Origin: Ornithoclostridium sp949298505
Lineage (GTDB): Bacteria; Bacillota; Clostridia; Christensenellales; UBA3700
Length of the DNA: 64,000 bases
NCBI GenBank assembly: GCA_949298505.1
Contig: CASFWW010000014.1
Span: 1-64,000, forward strand
Direction: 5' to 3'
The translations under genes were made by a program, and so were the position numbers. The notes beneath the pieces were generated by a model. That model searched no databases and had not been told where the DNA came from. It saw only the letters and a program-made list of their open reading frames with translations. Below, piece after piece: positions 26,301 through 34,684 of the stretch (the stretch's first letter is position 1; the number at the start of each line of letters is the position of its first letter).

Positions 26301-29300
26301 TTATTCAGTCACAGGAGTAAGCACCAGACTGAGCGTGCCGTTGGGATACGCGGCAGAATTGCCGCCGTTTTCGTTGCCCAGTATAAAATAGACCGTATCT
26401 CCCGCCTTGAGTTCGAGCGTGGTCTCGTAAGTAAGCACGTTACTGCTCTTGCCGCCGTCGTAATAAGAAGGATTGCCGTAAATCACGCCGTCTGCATTCT
26501 TTACGCCCGTGCGGAGAGAGAGTCTCGTATCCGCTGTGCCGCCGGTGAACGTAAGATTGACTTTGACGGTCACGTCGCTGTCAACGGTATAGGCGACAGC
26601 CATCATATTGTTGGCGCTTATCCAGCCGCCCTTAATCTCTACGCCGTCAGCCGCCCAGCCGTCACCGCCGCCGTTCTTGGCGGTCGCCTGAGTGAACGTG
26701 AAGTCTTCCTGCTCGCCCCACGAGTAATTGATACTTCCGTAGCTCCACGGTCCGGGCTGTCCTTCCTCGAGAGTGAAGTCTGCCGCGAAGTCTGCCCTGG
26801 CGGGCAGTTTTTCGACCTTGGTCTCGCCGCAAGCGCAGGTATAGGTCTTTTCTCCGTCTGAAGTCAGCGTGGGTTTGGTCGTGATCACGCCTTCGCCCCA
26901 CTCATGCGCGCTCTCGTTGAATTTAGCGTGGCATACGGAACATTCGTCATAGTGACTGTCCGCATTGTGTCCTGCAACGAGCTGATGCTCTGCAAGATCG
27001 CCGTACCCGAACGTCTCCGTGCCCCTCTCGCCGCATACGCAGGACTTATAATAGACCGCCTTTGCAGTACAGGTCGCCTCGCTGACCAGATACATCGGAT
27101 CGACGACCTCTTTATCGAATACGTGACCCGCGACTTCTCCGCTCTCAAACGTCTCGCTTCCCTTCGCTCCGCATTCGCAGGAGTAATAGTAGGTCGCCTT
27201 GTTCATGCAGGTTGCCGCAGTAGCAAGATATTCTTCGGACGCGTTCTGCACGTCGTATACGTGCTCTGCCTTGTCAAGCTGCTGAGTGCATCCGCCGCAT
27301 GCGTGCCAGTGATATGCCTCGTCGTAAGTCCAATCCTCGGACGGCGTATGTATGTGTCCTGTCGCAGGCTGTATCTCGTAACCGCAGACGGTGCAGACGA
27401 CTCCTTCGGTCTCTGTGGGAGCTTCTTTATCGGGCGTATGCGCCGCAAAATCCTTCTTGTCACCGCAGACCGAGCATTCGTACCAATGACCCGTCGCGTC
27501 TTTCTCCCAATCAACGCCGTAATCGTGGTCTCCCGTAGCGGGAATTTCAACGGGTTCGCTTATCCCGTTTTCGCCGTTTTCGTCCGAGAACAGCTTGCCG
27601 CATTCGGAACAAGTCCAGTAAGCCTCGACGCCCGCTTCGGCGCAGGTGGCTTCCGCTCTTTCAGTCTTGACGAGATTATGTGCCGCATATTCGCCGTACT
27701 CTGCGCCGCAGACTTCGCAGACCGCCTTGTTATCGCAAGTAGCCTCTCCGCCGCTGTGCGCCGCTTCGTCGACGTGCGCGCCGCAACCTTCGCGCTTGCA
27801 CACTTTGAAATGTACGTCGCCTTCTGCCGTCCAGTTCACGCCCTCGGTATCGTGACCGAGCGCTTCGATCGTGACGGGAGCTTCTATCTCTTTGTTTGCG
27901 TTTGCGTCCGCAAAGATCTTGTCACAATGCGAGCAGGTATAATATTCTGCCGTTCCGCTCGTCGTGCAGGTCGGAGCAACTGCGTCGACCCTGGCAAGGA
28001 CGTGCTCGCTGTCTGCAACTTTGGTAAGTACCACGGAAAGGTCTCCGCTGGGATATGCGGTCTCGACTGCTCCGTTCTCGTTTGAGAATATCAGATATAA
28101 CTCGTCGCCCGCACTCAGATTGAGCGTCTTTTCTACAGAACTGAGCGCGTTGCCTTCAAGCATATAGAAATCGGGGTTGTAATACAGATTGCCGTCGGCG
28201 TCTTTGATACCTATACGCAAAGCTACCTTGGTTTCGGGCGTAGAACCGGTGAAACCGAGAGCTATCATGACCGATACGGGTTCTTCCGCTTTGTAAGATA
28301 TACCGACGTAACTGCCGGCGCTGATCCAGCCTTTCTTTATTTCCGCGCCTTCAGAAAGCCAGCCGTCGCCGCCTTCGTTCTTTGCCGTCGCCTGCGTGAA
28401 CGTAAAGCTCTCGCTTGCGCCCCAGCTGTAATTCACGCTGCCGTAGCTCCAGGGTCCGGGCTGTCCTTCATCGAGAGTGAAGTCGCCTGCAAAGTCTGCT
28501 TTAGCGGGCAGTTTTTCGACCTTGGTCTCGCCGCAGGCGCAGGTATATGTCATTTCTCCGTCGGAAGTCAGCGTAGGCTTGGTAGTGACTACGCCCTCGT
28601 CCCAGATGTGTTCTTCTTCGTTTATCTTCTTGCCGCAAACGGTGCACTCCTGCCAATGACCGCTCTTGTCGTGCTCGTCTGCAAATACGTGAACGTCCTT
28701 GTCAAGTTGCTGAGTGCATCCGTCACAAGCGTGCCAATGATAGGTATCGTCGCTGCTCCACTGATCTGCAGGCGCGTGTACGTGTCCTGCCGCAGGTTGT
28801 ATCTCGTAACCGCAGACCGTGCAAACGACGCCTTCTGTGTCGGTGGGTTCGGCTTTATCGGGGACGTGTGCTTCAACTTCGCTCAACGCGCCGCACTCGC
28901 AGACCTTCCAGTGTCCCGTCGCGTTCTTCTGCCATTCTCCGACGTACTCGTGCTCTCCCGTAGCGGGAATTACAACGGGCGCGCTTATTTCTGTCGTTCC
29001 GTTTTCGTCCGAGAACAGATTGCCGCATACCGAGCAGGTCCAGTAAGCCTCGACGCCCGATTGGGCGCAGGTAGCTTCAATTCTGTCCGTTTTGACGAGA
29101 GCGTGCGCCGCATATTCGCCGTACTCAAACGTTTCGGTACCCGCTTCACCGCATGCGCATGACTTATAATATACCGCTTTTTTCTCGCAGGTAGCTTGGC
29201 TGACAAGATATTTTGCGTCTGCTATCTCCTGATCAAACGCATGAGTGTGGCTCGTGGGCGGCAACACTTTCGTGCTCTCGTACCCGCAAACCGAACAGAC

Positions 29301-29681
29301 TATCTTCTGCAGACCTTCTTCAGCCGCACCGGGTTGTTTTATGACCTCTCCGTCCTCAAAGGTGTGCGCCTGAACTTCATCGGTTTTTACACCGCATACC
29401 GTGCACTCGTGGTAATGACCTTCGGGGTCGGTGTTCACCAAAGTTTCAGAAGCAACGTGACCCGTGCTCTTTACAACTTCGGTACGCGTCTCACCGCACA
29501 CTGTACAGGTGAACGTTCTGACTCCGTCTTGCGTACAAGTCGCGGCGGTCGTGATCTCTCCGTCATTCCAGACGTGAGTGCAACCGTCTTTGTCATCGCA
29601 TCCGGCAAGTGCGAAAGTCATAATTACAGATAAAACGACGATGAGGACGAAAATCGTCCTTTTGAAAGATGAAACCCTCAT
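26301..29681 (-). CDS. Cys-rich CxxC-repeat lipoprotein with duplicated beta-sandwich domain
   Basis: ATG 29681 is chosen for its GGAGGG site; in-frame codons upstream lack one. The 1126-residue lipoprotein (lipobox FALAGC) is built of two kinds of repeat. One is a roughly 40-70 residue unit with CTVCG or CSVCG knuckles and HxW/HxF pairs, present about a dozen times. The other is a 150-residue beta-sandwich that begins EGQPGPWSYGS and contains NYSWG, DGWL and KKGWISA; it occurs in the middle and again at the C-terminus. The Cys pairs could bind zinc or form disulphides. As first gene of the fructan operon it is probably a surface glycan-binding or display protein. I know no defined function for this architecture. 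Confidence 0.8.
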   Translation of the reverse strand: MRVSSFKRTIFVLIVVLSVIMTFALAGCDDKDGCTHVWNDGEITTAATCTQDGVRTFTCTVCGETRTEVVKSTGHVASETLVNTDPEGHYHECTVCGVKTDEVQAHTFEDGEVIKQPGAAEEGLQKIVCSVCGYESTKVLPPTSHTHAFDQEIADAKYLVSQATCEKKAVYYKSCACGEAGTETFEYGEYAAHALVKTDRIEATCAQSGVEAYWTCSVCGNLFSDENGTTEISAPVVIPATGEHEYVGEWQKNATGHWKVCECGALSEVEAHVPDKAEPTDTEGVVCTVCGYEIQPAAGHVHAPADQWSSDDTYHWHACDGCTQQLDKDVHVFADEHDKSGHWQECTVCGKKINEEEHIWDEGVVTTKPTLTSDGEMTYTCACGETKVEKLPAKADFAGDFTLDEGQPGPWSYGSVNYSWGASESFTFTQATAKNEGGDGWLSEGAEIKKGWISAGSYVGISYKAEEPVSVMIALGFTGSTPETKVALRIGIKDADGNLYYNPDFYMLEGNALSSVEKTLNLSAGDELYLIFSNENGAVETAYPSGDLSVVLTKVADSEHVLARVDAVAPTCTTSGTAEYYTCSHCDKIFADANANKEIEAPVTIEALGHDTEGVNWTAEGDVHFKVCKREGCGAHVDEAAHSGGEATCDNKAVCEVCGAEYGEYAAHNLVKTERAEATCAEAGVEAYWTCSECGKLFSDENGENGISEPVEIPATGDHDYGVDWEKDATGHWYECSVCGDKKDFAAHTPDKEAPTETEGVVCTVCGYEIQPATGHIHTPSEDWTYDEAYHWHACGGCTQQLDKAEHVYDVQNASEEYLATAATCMNKATYYYSCECGAKGSETFESGEVAGHVFDKEVVDPMYLVSEATCTAKAVYYKSCVCGERGTETFGYGDLAEHQLVAGHNADSHYDECSVCHAKFNESAHEWGEGVITTKPTLTSDGEKTYTCACGETKVEKLPARADFAADFTLEEGQPGPWSYGSINYSWGEQEDFTFTQATAKNGGGDGWAADGVEIKGGWISANNMMAVAYTVDSDVTVKVNLTFTGGTADTRLSLRTGVKNADGVIYGNPSYYDGGKSSNVLTYETTLELKAGDTVYFILGNENGGNSAAYPNGTLSLVLTPVTE

Positions 29682-29732
29682 AATCCCTCCGTCAGACGCC
29701 GCTCTTCCCCTTGCGGCGTTTCTCATAATTTC

Positions 29733-29761
29733 ACAATAGTTCTTTTCAGGAAAAATGTCAA
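29733..29761 (-). promoter_or_regulatory. Promoter of the fructan operon
   Basis: Minus strand TTGACA (29756-29761), 17-bp spacer, TATTGT (29733-29738), about 50 bp upstream of the first gene. Confidence 0.7.
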
Positions 29762-29785
29762 TGACCACACATATATTTTTGCATT

Positions 29786-29816
29786 TGCACAAATAATTTG
29801 ACGGAAATTTTGTGCA
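29786..29816. promoter_or_regulatory. Inverted repeat, candidate operator between the operon and the LacI gene
   Basis: TGCACAAA (29786-29793) and TTTGTGCA (29809-29816) form a perfect 8-bp inverted repeat around a 15-bp AT-rich centre. It lies between the divergent promoters, 25 bp behind the operon -35, a position suited to a LacI-family protein or activator. Confidence 0.5.
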
Positions 29817-29863
29817 TTATCATCAATTTTCAGCACGATATTTTAAAAATTTTTAAACATTTA

Positions 29864-29891
29864 TTGACTTACGCGCCTGCGCTATTATAAA
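29864..29891 (+). promoter_or_regulatory. Promoter of the LacI-family gene
   Basis: TTGACT (29864-29869), 16-bp spacer, TATAAA (29886-29891). Confidence 0.6.
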
Positions 29892-29909
29892 ATCATTATG
29901 AGGAAAATC

Positions 29910-30953
29910 ATGAGAAAAGCCGTCACCATAAAAAACATTGCAGAAGCTCTCAATCTCTCGCGGAATACCGTCGCGAAAGCTTTGAACGGCCGTTACGTGC
30001 CTGAAAAAACGCGCGCGCTCGTGCTGAAAAAAGCTGCGGAAATGCACTATAAATCTCTTGATACGAAAGATACTTCTTCAGAACAGGAAAAATACAGGAT
30101 CCTACTCATAAGCGGCAAGCCGCTGAACAATATAAAATATTTTATTCCCTTTATCGGAGGAATAGAACAATACTGTTTTGAGCATAACCACGAACTGTTT
30201 CAATATACATTTAACAGCGATACAAAACCATTTTACGAATTGTCTTCTTATGTAAAAAGCCTGAATATTGACGGAATAATCACCGTCGAATGTTTTGACG
30301 CGGATTTCATCAGGAGACTGCTCAATCTCAAAAAGCCCGTAGTTTTCACCGACTTCACCTGCAAACCCGTGCGGTCTATCGTGAATTACGACATCGTTTG
30401 CGCAGACGACATCGGCTCTGCCGAGGAGATCGTTACCCTTCTGAAGAAAAAATACGGCATATCCAGATTTTCGTTTATCGGCGACATCGAGCATTGCATG
30501 AGCTTCAACGACAGATTCACCGGCATGCTCGCAGGTCTTTTCAAAACCAGCACACCGCATTACCGAGGAGAAGATCTTATTAAAGACGACGATTCTTTCG
30601 ATTACGGCAACGCAGGGGATCTGAAAACAGAGATACTCAAGCTGAAATACCGCCCCGAATGTTTTGTCTGTTGCAACGATTTCGTGGCAAGAACGGTATG
30701 CAACGCCCTGGCTACGCTTTCAATATCTGTCCCCGACGACGCGTTGGTCGTAGGATTTGACAACGTTCCCGAAGCTTATTCTCTTTCCCCAAAACTGACG
30801 TCTTACGCCGTGGATAAGAGTTCACTTGGCAAAACGACGATGCAGACGCTTATCCAGCGCATAACCTTCCCTGAAATGCCGACAAGACGCATTTCCGTAT
30901 CCGCTAAGCTCATTGTAAGAGAGTCAACGCTCAGATCGGCCGGCGTCATATAA
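29910..30953 (+). CDS. LacI-family transcriptional regulator
   Basis: ATG 29910 is preferred because TGAGGA lies just upstream; another ATG at 29898 overlaps that site. The 347-residue protein has the LacI HTH (TIKNIAEALNLSRNTVAKALNGR) and hinge, then a periplasmic-binding-protein-like sensor (FVGGIE-type and FVCCNDFVARTVCNAL, VVGFDNVPEA). The HTH has NRNTVAKALN where most LacI proteins have S-x-x-TVSRVLN, so its operator may differ from standard sites. It is divergent from the fructan operon and is the obvious candidate regulator, probably responding to a fructose-containing sugar. Confidence 0.88.
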   Translation: MRKAVTIKNIAEALNLSRNTVAKALNGRYVPEKTRALVLKKAAEMHYKSLDTKDTSSEQEKYRILLISGKPLNNIKYFIPFIGGIEQYCFEHNHELFQYTFNSDTKPFYELSSYVKSLNIDGIITVECFDADFIRRLLNLKKPVVFTDFTCKPVRSIVNYDIVCADDIGSAEEIVTLLKKKYGISRFSFIGDIEHCMSFNDRFTGMLAGLFKTSTPHYRGEDLIKDDDSFDYGNAGDLKTEILKLKYRPECFVCCNDFVARTVCNALATLSISVPDDALVVGFDNVPEAYSLSPKLTSYAVDKSSLGKTTMQTLIQRITFPEMPTRRISVSAKLIVRESTLRSAGVI

Positions 30954-31195
30954 CGCAATCCGATTACACATGCGTTGTCTGAACAAAACTCCCGACTTTA
31001 TCATGAGCCTGCAATCCCCTACACGGTTTTATAAATTTCCGGGTAACAGGGACGCTGTTGCGATCTTTATAGACGAGAACGCAAAACGGCGCTCAATCTT
31101 TGCATTCGTACCACATGTAGTCCGTCCCGATCTTAACAGGTCACCGCGAAGACAACGCGCGTTTTCTGAAAACCCCGGTTTTTTTCATCAGCCTA
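30954..31195. other. Intergenic stretch without an assigned gene
   Basis: About 240 bp between the LacI stop and the TetR promoter. I see no supported gene, no strong terminator and no repeat; a short open frame here has no ribosome binding site. Confidence 0.4.
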
Positions 31196-31224
31196 TTGAA
31201 TTTGAAATGCACAGGTAGTATAAT
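31196..31224 (+). promoter_or_regulatory. Promoter of the TetR/flavoprotein operon
   Basis: TTGAAT (31196-31201), 17-bp spacer, consensus TATAAT (31219-31224). Confidence 0.75.
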
Positions 31225-31261
31225 GAACATAGAAGCCGTTTGTTCATAAAAGGAGAAAGAT

Positions 31262-31813
31262 TTGCCTAAGATACTCGACATATCCAAAGAAAAGATTCTC
31301 GACACTGCCGAATCCGTGCTTCTGAGCGAAGGTTACAAAGCGCTTTCTGTGAGGAAAATCGCGTCGCTGTGCAATATGGCGACAGGCACATTTTACCTTT
31401 ACTTCGCTTCAAAAGACATGCTTGTCGCCACCGTTGTGGCGAGGACATGGGCGACAACGCTGAAGGAAATGTCCGAAAAAGCTTTGGATGCAGGAAATTT
31501 CAAAAAAGGAATGGCGGAAATTTACCTCAGCGTGCGTGCGTTTTCAGACCGTTACCGCCGGGTATTTTCAGAATATTCCGGGTCTGTAGGCTCTCACGAT
31601 ACCCTTCTTTCTCGGCACGCGATGCTCCGCAGGCAGATCTCGGAAATAATCTCAGACCTTGCGGACGTAACGGGACAGCAAAGACTGGCGGGGCACAGCG
31701 ACGTGCTCGCGGAGTGCCTGCTCGCCGTTCTCAATCAACCGGATATGGACGAATACACGCTGACTTCGTTCATGGAACTCATCGTAAACAATCAACAGGA
31801 GGAACATATATGA
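31262..31813 (+). CDS. TetR-family transcriptional regulator
   Basis: The start is TTG 31262, correctly placed after AAAGGAGAAAGA; no ATG fits. The 183-residue protein has a TetR N-terminal HTH (ILDTAESVLLSEGYKALSVRKIASLCNMATGTFYLYFASKD read as two helices plus recognition helix) and an all-helical ligand domain. Its stop overlaps the start of the flavin-binding protein (ATGA), so it probably regulates its own operon in response to a small molecule handled by that protein. Confidence 0.9.
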   Translation: MPKILDISKEKILDTAESVLLSEGYKALSVRKIASLCNMATGTFYLYFASKDMLVATVVARTWATTLKEMSEKALDAGNFKKGMAEIYLSVRAFSDRYRRVFSEYSGSVGSHDTLLSRHAMLRRQISEIISDLADVTGQQRLAGHSDVLAECLLAVLNQPDMDEYTLTSFMELIVNNQQEEHI

Positions 31814-32745
31814 GCAGTTACAAAGATTTACGCATAGTGGACAACTTTTATCAGACGTCTGCGTTTTTCCCGATGCCGACGGTCATGATCGGCACGCTTA
31901 CCGACGACGGGAAGACGACGCTGGGTCCTTATTCTCTGATCCAGCCTTATTACATTGCCGGCAAGGACTATTACGCAATGCTTCTTCTTTGCCGCAATTC
32001 TTCCAATACGGCGCAGAACATCCTGAAAAGAAAAAAGTGCACTGTCAACTTTATATGCGACAAACGCAAATATTTCAAAGAAGCGGTACGCATGGGCTTC
32101 CCGGGCGACACTCCCGAAGAAAAGATGAAGGACTGCATATTCACTCTTGAAGACGGACTCAGAAAAGCCGAGGACCCCGAAGGGGAATACCCGCAGGTGG
32201 TCAAAGAATGCTTCCAGGTGTTCGAGTGCACATGGATGGACACTCTCGACAACGCGCAGGACGACAAACCGGGCGAGCTAAACGGCTACCCGGAGCCTTA
32301 TCACGATTTCAACGGCATAACCTCCAAGTTCGGTGCACATTTCATATTGAGAGTAGACAAGATCCTGATGAAGGAAAAATACTACGATGCGATCGTGAAC
32401 GGCGTGAAAGCGGGAGACTTCCCTCCCGTACCCGTCGATTACGGCTACCGCGATTCCAAGAATTTCTGGTACACAAAGCACCGCCGCCCGATCCCCGAAC
32501 TTCTGCCGATCAGAGAAACGAGCGTGGAATCCGTTCAGTATGCGGCAAAGCGCATAGATCCTGCCGTTAAGTTTACCGACGAAGCTTGTGCAAAACTGGT
32601 CAAAGTGCCGCGCATTTTCCTGCCAATGGTGCTGAAAGGCTGCGTCGCGTGGGCAAAAGAAAACAACGTCTCTCTCGTCACGGCGGAGCATATGGACATC
32701 ATAAACGATAAGCGCGCAAAAGAAAAGGACAAAAAGAAAAAATAA
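31810..32745 (+). CDS. Flavin reductase-like protein with C-terminal PCP_red-like domain
   Basis: ATG 31810 follows AGGAGGAACAT; the frame stays open upstream but overlaps TetR, so the longer form is rejected. Of 311 residues, about 1-210 match the FMN-binding split-barrel of flavin reductase-like proteins (MPTVMIGTLTDDGKTTLGPYSLIQPYYIAG, read in parts; CTVNFI). Residues about 250-300 (FTDEACAKLVKVPRIFLP, VTAEHMD) resemble the PCP_red module known from the C-terminus of protochlorophyllide reductase subunit B and some other redox proteins. The reaction is unknown; an FMN-dependent reductase is likely. Confidence 0.78.
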   Translation: MSSYKDLRIVDNFYQTSAFFPMPTVMIGTLTDDGKTTLGPYSLIQPYYIAGKDYYAMLLLCRNSSNTAQNILKRKKCTVNFICDKRKYFKEAVRMGFPGDTPEEKMKDCIFTLEDGLRKAEDPEGEYPQVVKECFQVFECTWMDTLDNAQDDKPGELNGYPEPYHDFNGITSKFGAHFILRVDKILMKEKYYDAIVNGVKAGDFPPVPVDYGYRDSKNFWYTKHRRPIPELLPIRETSVESVQYAAKRIDPAVKFTDEACAKLVKVPRIFLPMVLKGCVAWAKENNVSLVTAEHMDIINDKRAKEKDKKKK

Positions 32746-32796
32746 CCGAAATATCCGTGATCGCAGAAAGTACTGCGATACCGAAACTCCACATAA

Positions 32797-32831
32797 AGGG
32801 CGGGTCTGCAAAATGCCGATCCGCCTTTTTA
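32797..32831. terminator. Terminator between convergent genes
   Basis: Stem GGCGGGTC/GATCCGCC with an 11-nt loop, flanked by AAA on the left and TTTTT on the right. It ends the plus-strand operon and may also serve the GH18 gene. Confidence 0.75.
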
Positions 32832-32854
32832 CGTTTTCCGTTCCTGCCGTCTGT

Positions 32855-34258
32855 TTAATTATTCTTTATTATATAATCCGATCTCCTTGCCGCGTCGATC
32901 TGACAGATCAGCGAATACTCGGGGTCGGTGGCATCGCAACCGAAATGCCAGATCATCACTCCTCCCGCGCCGCAGTCGATCGCAAAACGGGTTTTGTCGT
33001 ATATCGTCTGCCTGCCGTTGTAATAAGTCAACGTCTCCGGCGAAGAAACGCCATCAATAGTCACGTAAGCTTCTTTCATTGAATTTTCGTAAGGGCTCAG
33101 TTTTTCAGCCACGTTCCTGTATGCTCCCCAATACGAATCCCCGTTCACAGGTCTGGAATAAAACGGCAAACCGAGGTTCACCCTGGAAATATCCACGCCT
33201 TTTTCAGCAAGCCCTGTCATTATCTTATAGCACGTCTTATAAAACGAGGAATGATTCCCCCTTTCGTCGAAAATGTCGTACGCCATCACTTCTACTGCGT
33301 CCAACGGAGCAAGATCCGCAGCTGAAAATCCCGATTTCCCTATGCACCAGTCCGAAATTGCCGCCGTGAGCGTTTTTCCGCTCCCGAGCGCCTTGTCCAA
33401 AACGGATAAATATGCGCTGAAAGTTGAAAAATCCTTTGACGTTTCCGGATATTCGTAATCGAAAGAAATCCCGTCAAAACCGTATTCGTCGACAAGCGCA
33501 ATGAGATTTACGGTGAGGGTCTCCGCATTTTTGCCCATCGCGGAATTGTGTCTCGCGTTCGTCGAAAGCCCGTCTCCGAAATCCTTGTTCCCCAGCACGG
33601 TGACGACGACCGAAGCCTCGGGGTTTGCCTGCCTCAAGTTGTCAAGCGCCACTCTGAGGACTTCACGCCCGGCGACGGTCTGCCCGGCGATCACGCTGTC
33701 CTTGAACTGCATATTTCCTGCGGCGTCGAAATATGCGCAACCGATCACGTTGAACCCGGTCACGTAACGGGCGAGTTCCGCCTGTTCTTCAGTCAGCGAA
33801 TACGCCGCGTCTGCGGTTATGTAGCTCATCACTTCAAAGTCGTCTGCGTTGTTAAGGATCAGATACGCTTCAAGATCGGAAAGTTTCCACTTCCCGTCCG
33901 CGCTCAGCACTTCTATCCTGAGTTTGCTCAGCTCGGTCGGAGCGAACGCGCAATACCTGTAACCTTCGACCACGTCGTTGCCGTAGACCGGCTCGTCACT
34001 GTCGTCGGCGTATATCCTGAAAGAAGTGATCGCGTTGCCTTTTTCTTTGAGGACAACGGTATTTATCAGCACTTTCCTGCCGAAATCGAAAACAGCGCTG
34101 TCTCCCGCGTTACCGCTGTCTGAAATAAACTTGCCTCCTTCAGAGAGATCGCCGTATGCCGACGCGATCGCGTCCGGAGTCTTGTCGTTACATCCGACGA
34201 ATGCAAAAAACGAAAAGATCAGCACCGCTGCCGTCATCAAACACAGAATTTTTCTCAT
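32855..34258 (-). CDS. GH18-family glycoside hydrolase lipoprotein
   Basis: The 467-residue protein has a lipobox (FAFVGC). Residues about 35-135 look like an F5/8C-type beta-sandwich. The rest is a GH18 barrel with the catalytic DxxDxDxE-type motif as FDGISFDYEYPE, where the final Glu is the acid. VEVMAYDIFDERG and GVMIWHFGCD match later barrel strands. GH18 enzymes cleave chitin or N-glycans (endo-beta-N-acetylglucosaminidases), and some are inactive lectins. The motif is intact, so activity is likely. Which N-acetylglucosamine polymer is cut is not evident. Confidence 0.9.
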   Translation of the reverse strand: MRKILCLMTAAVLIFSFFAFVGCNDKTPDAIASAYGDLSEGGKFISDSGNAGDSAVFDFGRKVLINTVVLKEKGNAITSFRIYADDSDEPVYGNDVVEGYRYCAFAPTELSKLRIEVLSADGKWKLSDLEAYLILNNADDFEVMSYITADAAYSLTEEQAELARYVTGFNVIGCAYFDAAGNMQFKDSVIAGQTVAGREVLRVALDNLRQANPEASVVVTVLGNKDFGDGLSTNARHNSAMGKNAETLTVNLIALVDEYGFDGISFDYEYPETSKDFSTFSAYLSVLDKALGSGKTLTAAISDWCIGKSGFSAADLAPLDAVEVMAYDIFDERGNHSSFYKTCYKIMTGLAEKGVDISRVNLGLPFYSRPVNGDSYWGAYRNVAEKLSPYENSMKEAYVTIDGVSSPETLTYYNGRQTIYDKTRFAIDCGAGGVMIWHFGCDATDPEYSLICQIDAARRSDYIIKNN

Positions 34259-34278
34259 ATCGGTTCCCTCCGATTGTT

Positions 34279-34307
34279 ATTATAGCAGCCGAAGACCTTT
34301 TTGACAA
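34279..34307 (-). promoter_or_regulatory. Promoter of the GH18 gene
   Basis: Minus strand TTGTCA (34302-34307), 17-bp spacer, consensus TATAAT (34279-34284). Confidence 0.75.
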
Positions 34308-34360
34308 CGACGAAAACAAATAACATACCCGGACCCGCACAACGAAAACGGCTGAAATCA

Positions 34361-34387
34361 AAAGAGAGGCGTACAAACGCCTCCCTC
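34361..34387 (-). terminator. Terminator after the XRE gene
   Basis: Minus strand stem GAGGCGT/ACGCCTC with a 4-nt loop followed by TCTTTTG, 45 bp past the stop at 34432. Confidence 0.65.
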
Positions 34388-34431
34388 TGACCTATCTGTT
34401 CATCCAAACACAATCAGTAGTTTAAGATGTC

Positions 34432-34647
34432 TTACTTCTCTTCATTTTTCTCGTCAAAACCGAGCATGTAATCAGTGGTTTTACCGAACAGTTGAGAAAG
34501 ATCTACCAATGCCTGATAGCTGGGCTCCTTGAGTCCTCTTTCCCAGTTGCTGATCGAAACCTGAGACACGCGCATATAGTTTGCAACGTACTGCTGGTTG
34601 TACCCGTGTTTGATTCTTTGTTCCTTCAATCTTTCTGCGAATTTCAT
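34432..34647 (-). CDS. Small XRE-family HTH regulator
   Basis: The 71-residue protein is essentially one HTH domain: FAERLKEQRIKHGYNQQYVANYMRVSQVSISNWERG (read in parts) plus a short acidic tail. The ATG follows AAAGGAGG. It lies 37 bp after the kinase-fold gene on the same strand and is probably co-transcribed. Confidence 0.9.
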   Translation of the reverse strand: MKFAERLKEQRIKHGYNQQYVANYMRVSQVSISNWERGLKEPSYQALVDLSQLFGKTTDYMLGFDEKNEEK

Positions 34648-34684
34648 TATTTTTGCCTCCTTTGCCTATTACGGCATTATTATT

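Noticed and set aside
24954..26861. Long open frame on the plus strand across the GH32 and lipoprotein genes
   Set aside because: It is antisense to two clear coding genes, has no ribosome binding site and no recognisable domain.
26301..29681. Tandem DNA repeats as a CRISPR or mobile element
   Set aside because: The repeats are in frame, of varying length, and encode CxxC units and a duplicated beta-sandwich domain.
30970..31218. An 82-codon plus-strand open frame between the LacI and TetR genes
   Set aside because: It has no ribosome binding site, its composition is not protein-like, and it runs into the TetR promoter.
31369..31809. Long upstream extension of the flavin reductase-like gene
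   Set aside because: It overlaps the whole TetR gene in another frame; AGGAGG and ATG at 31810 with an ATGA overlap give the real start.
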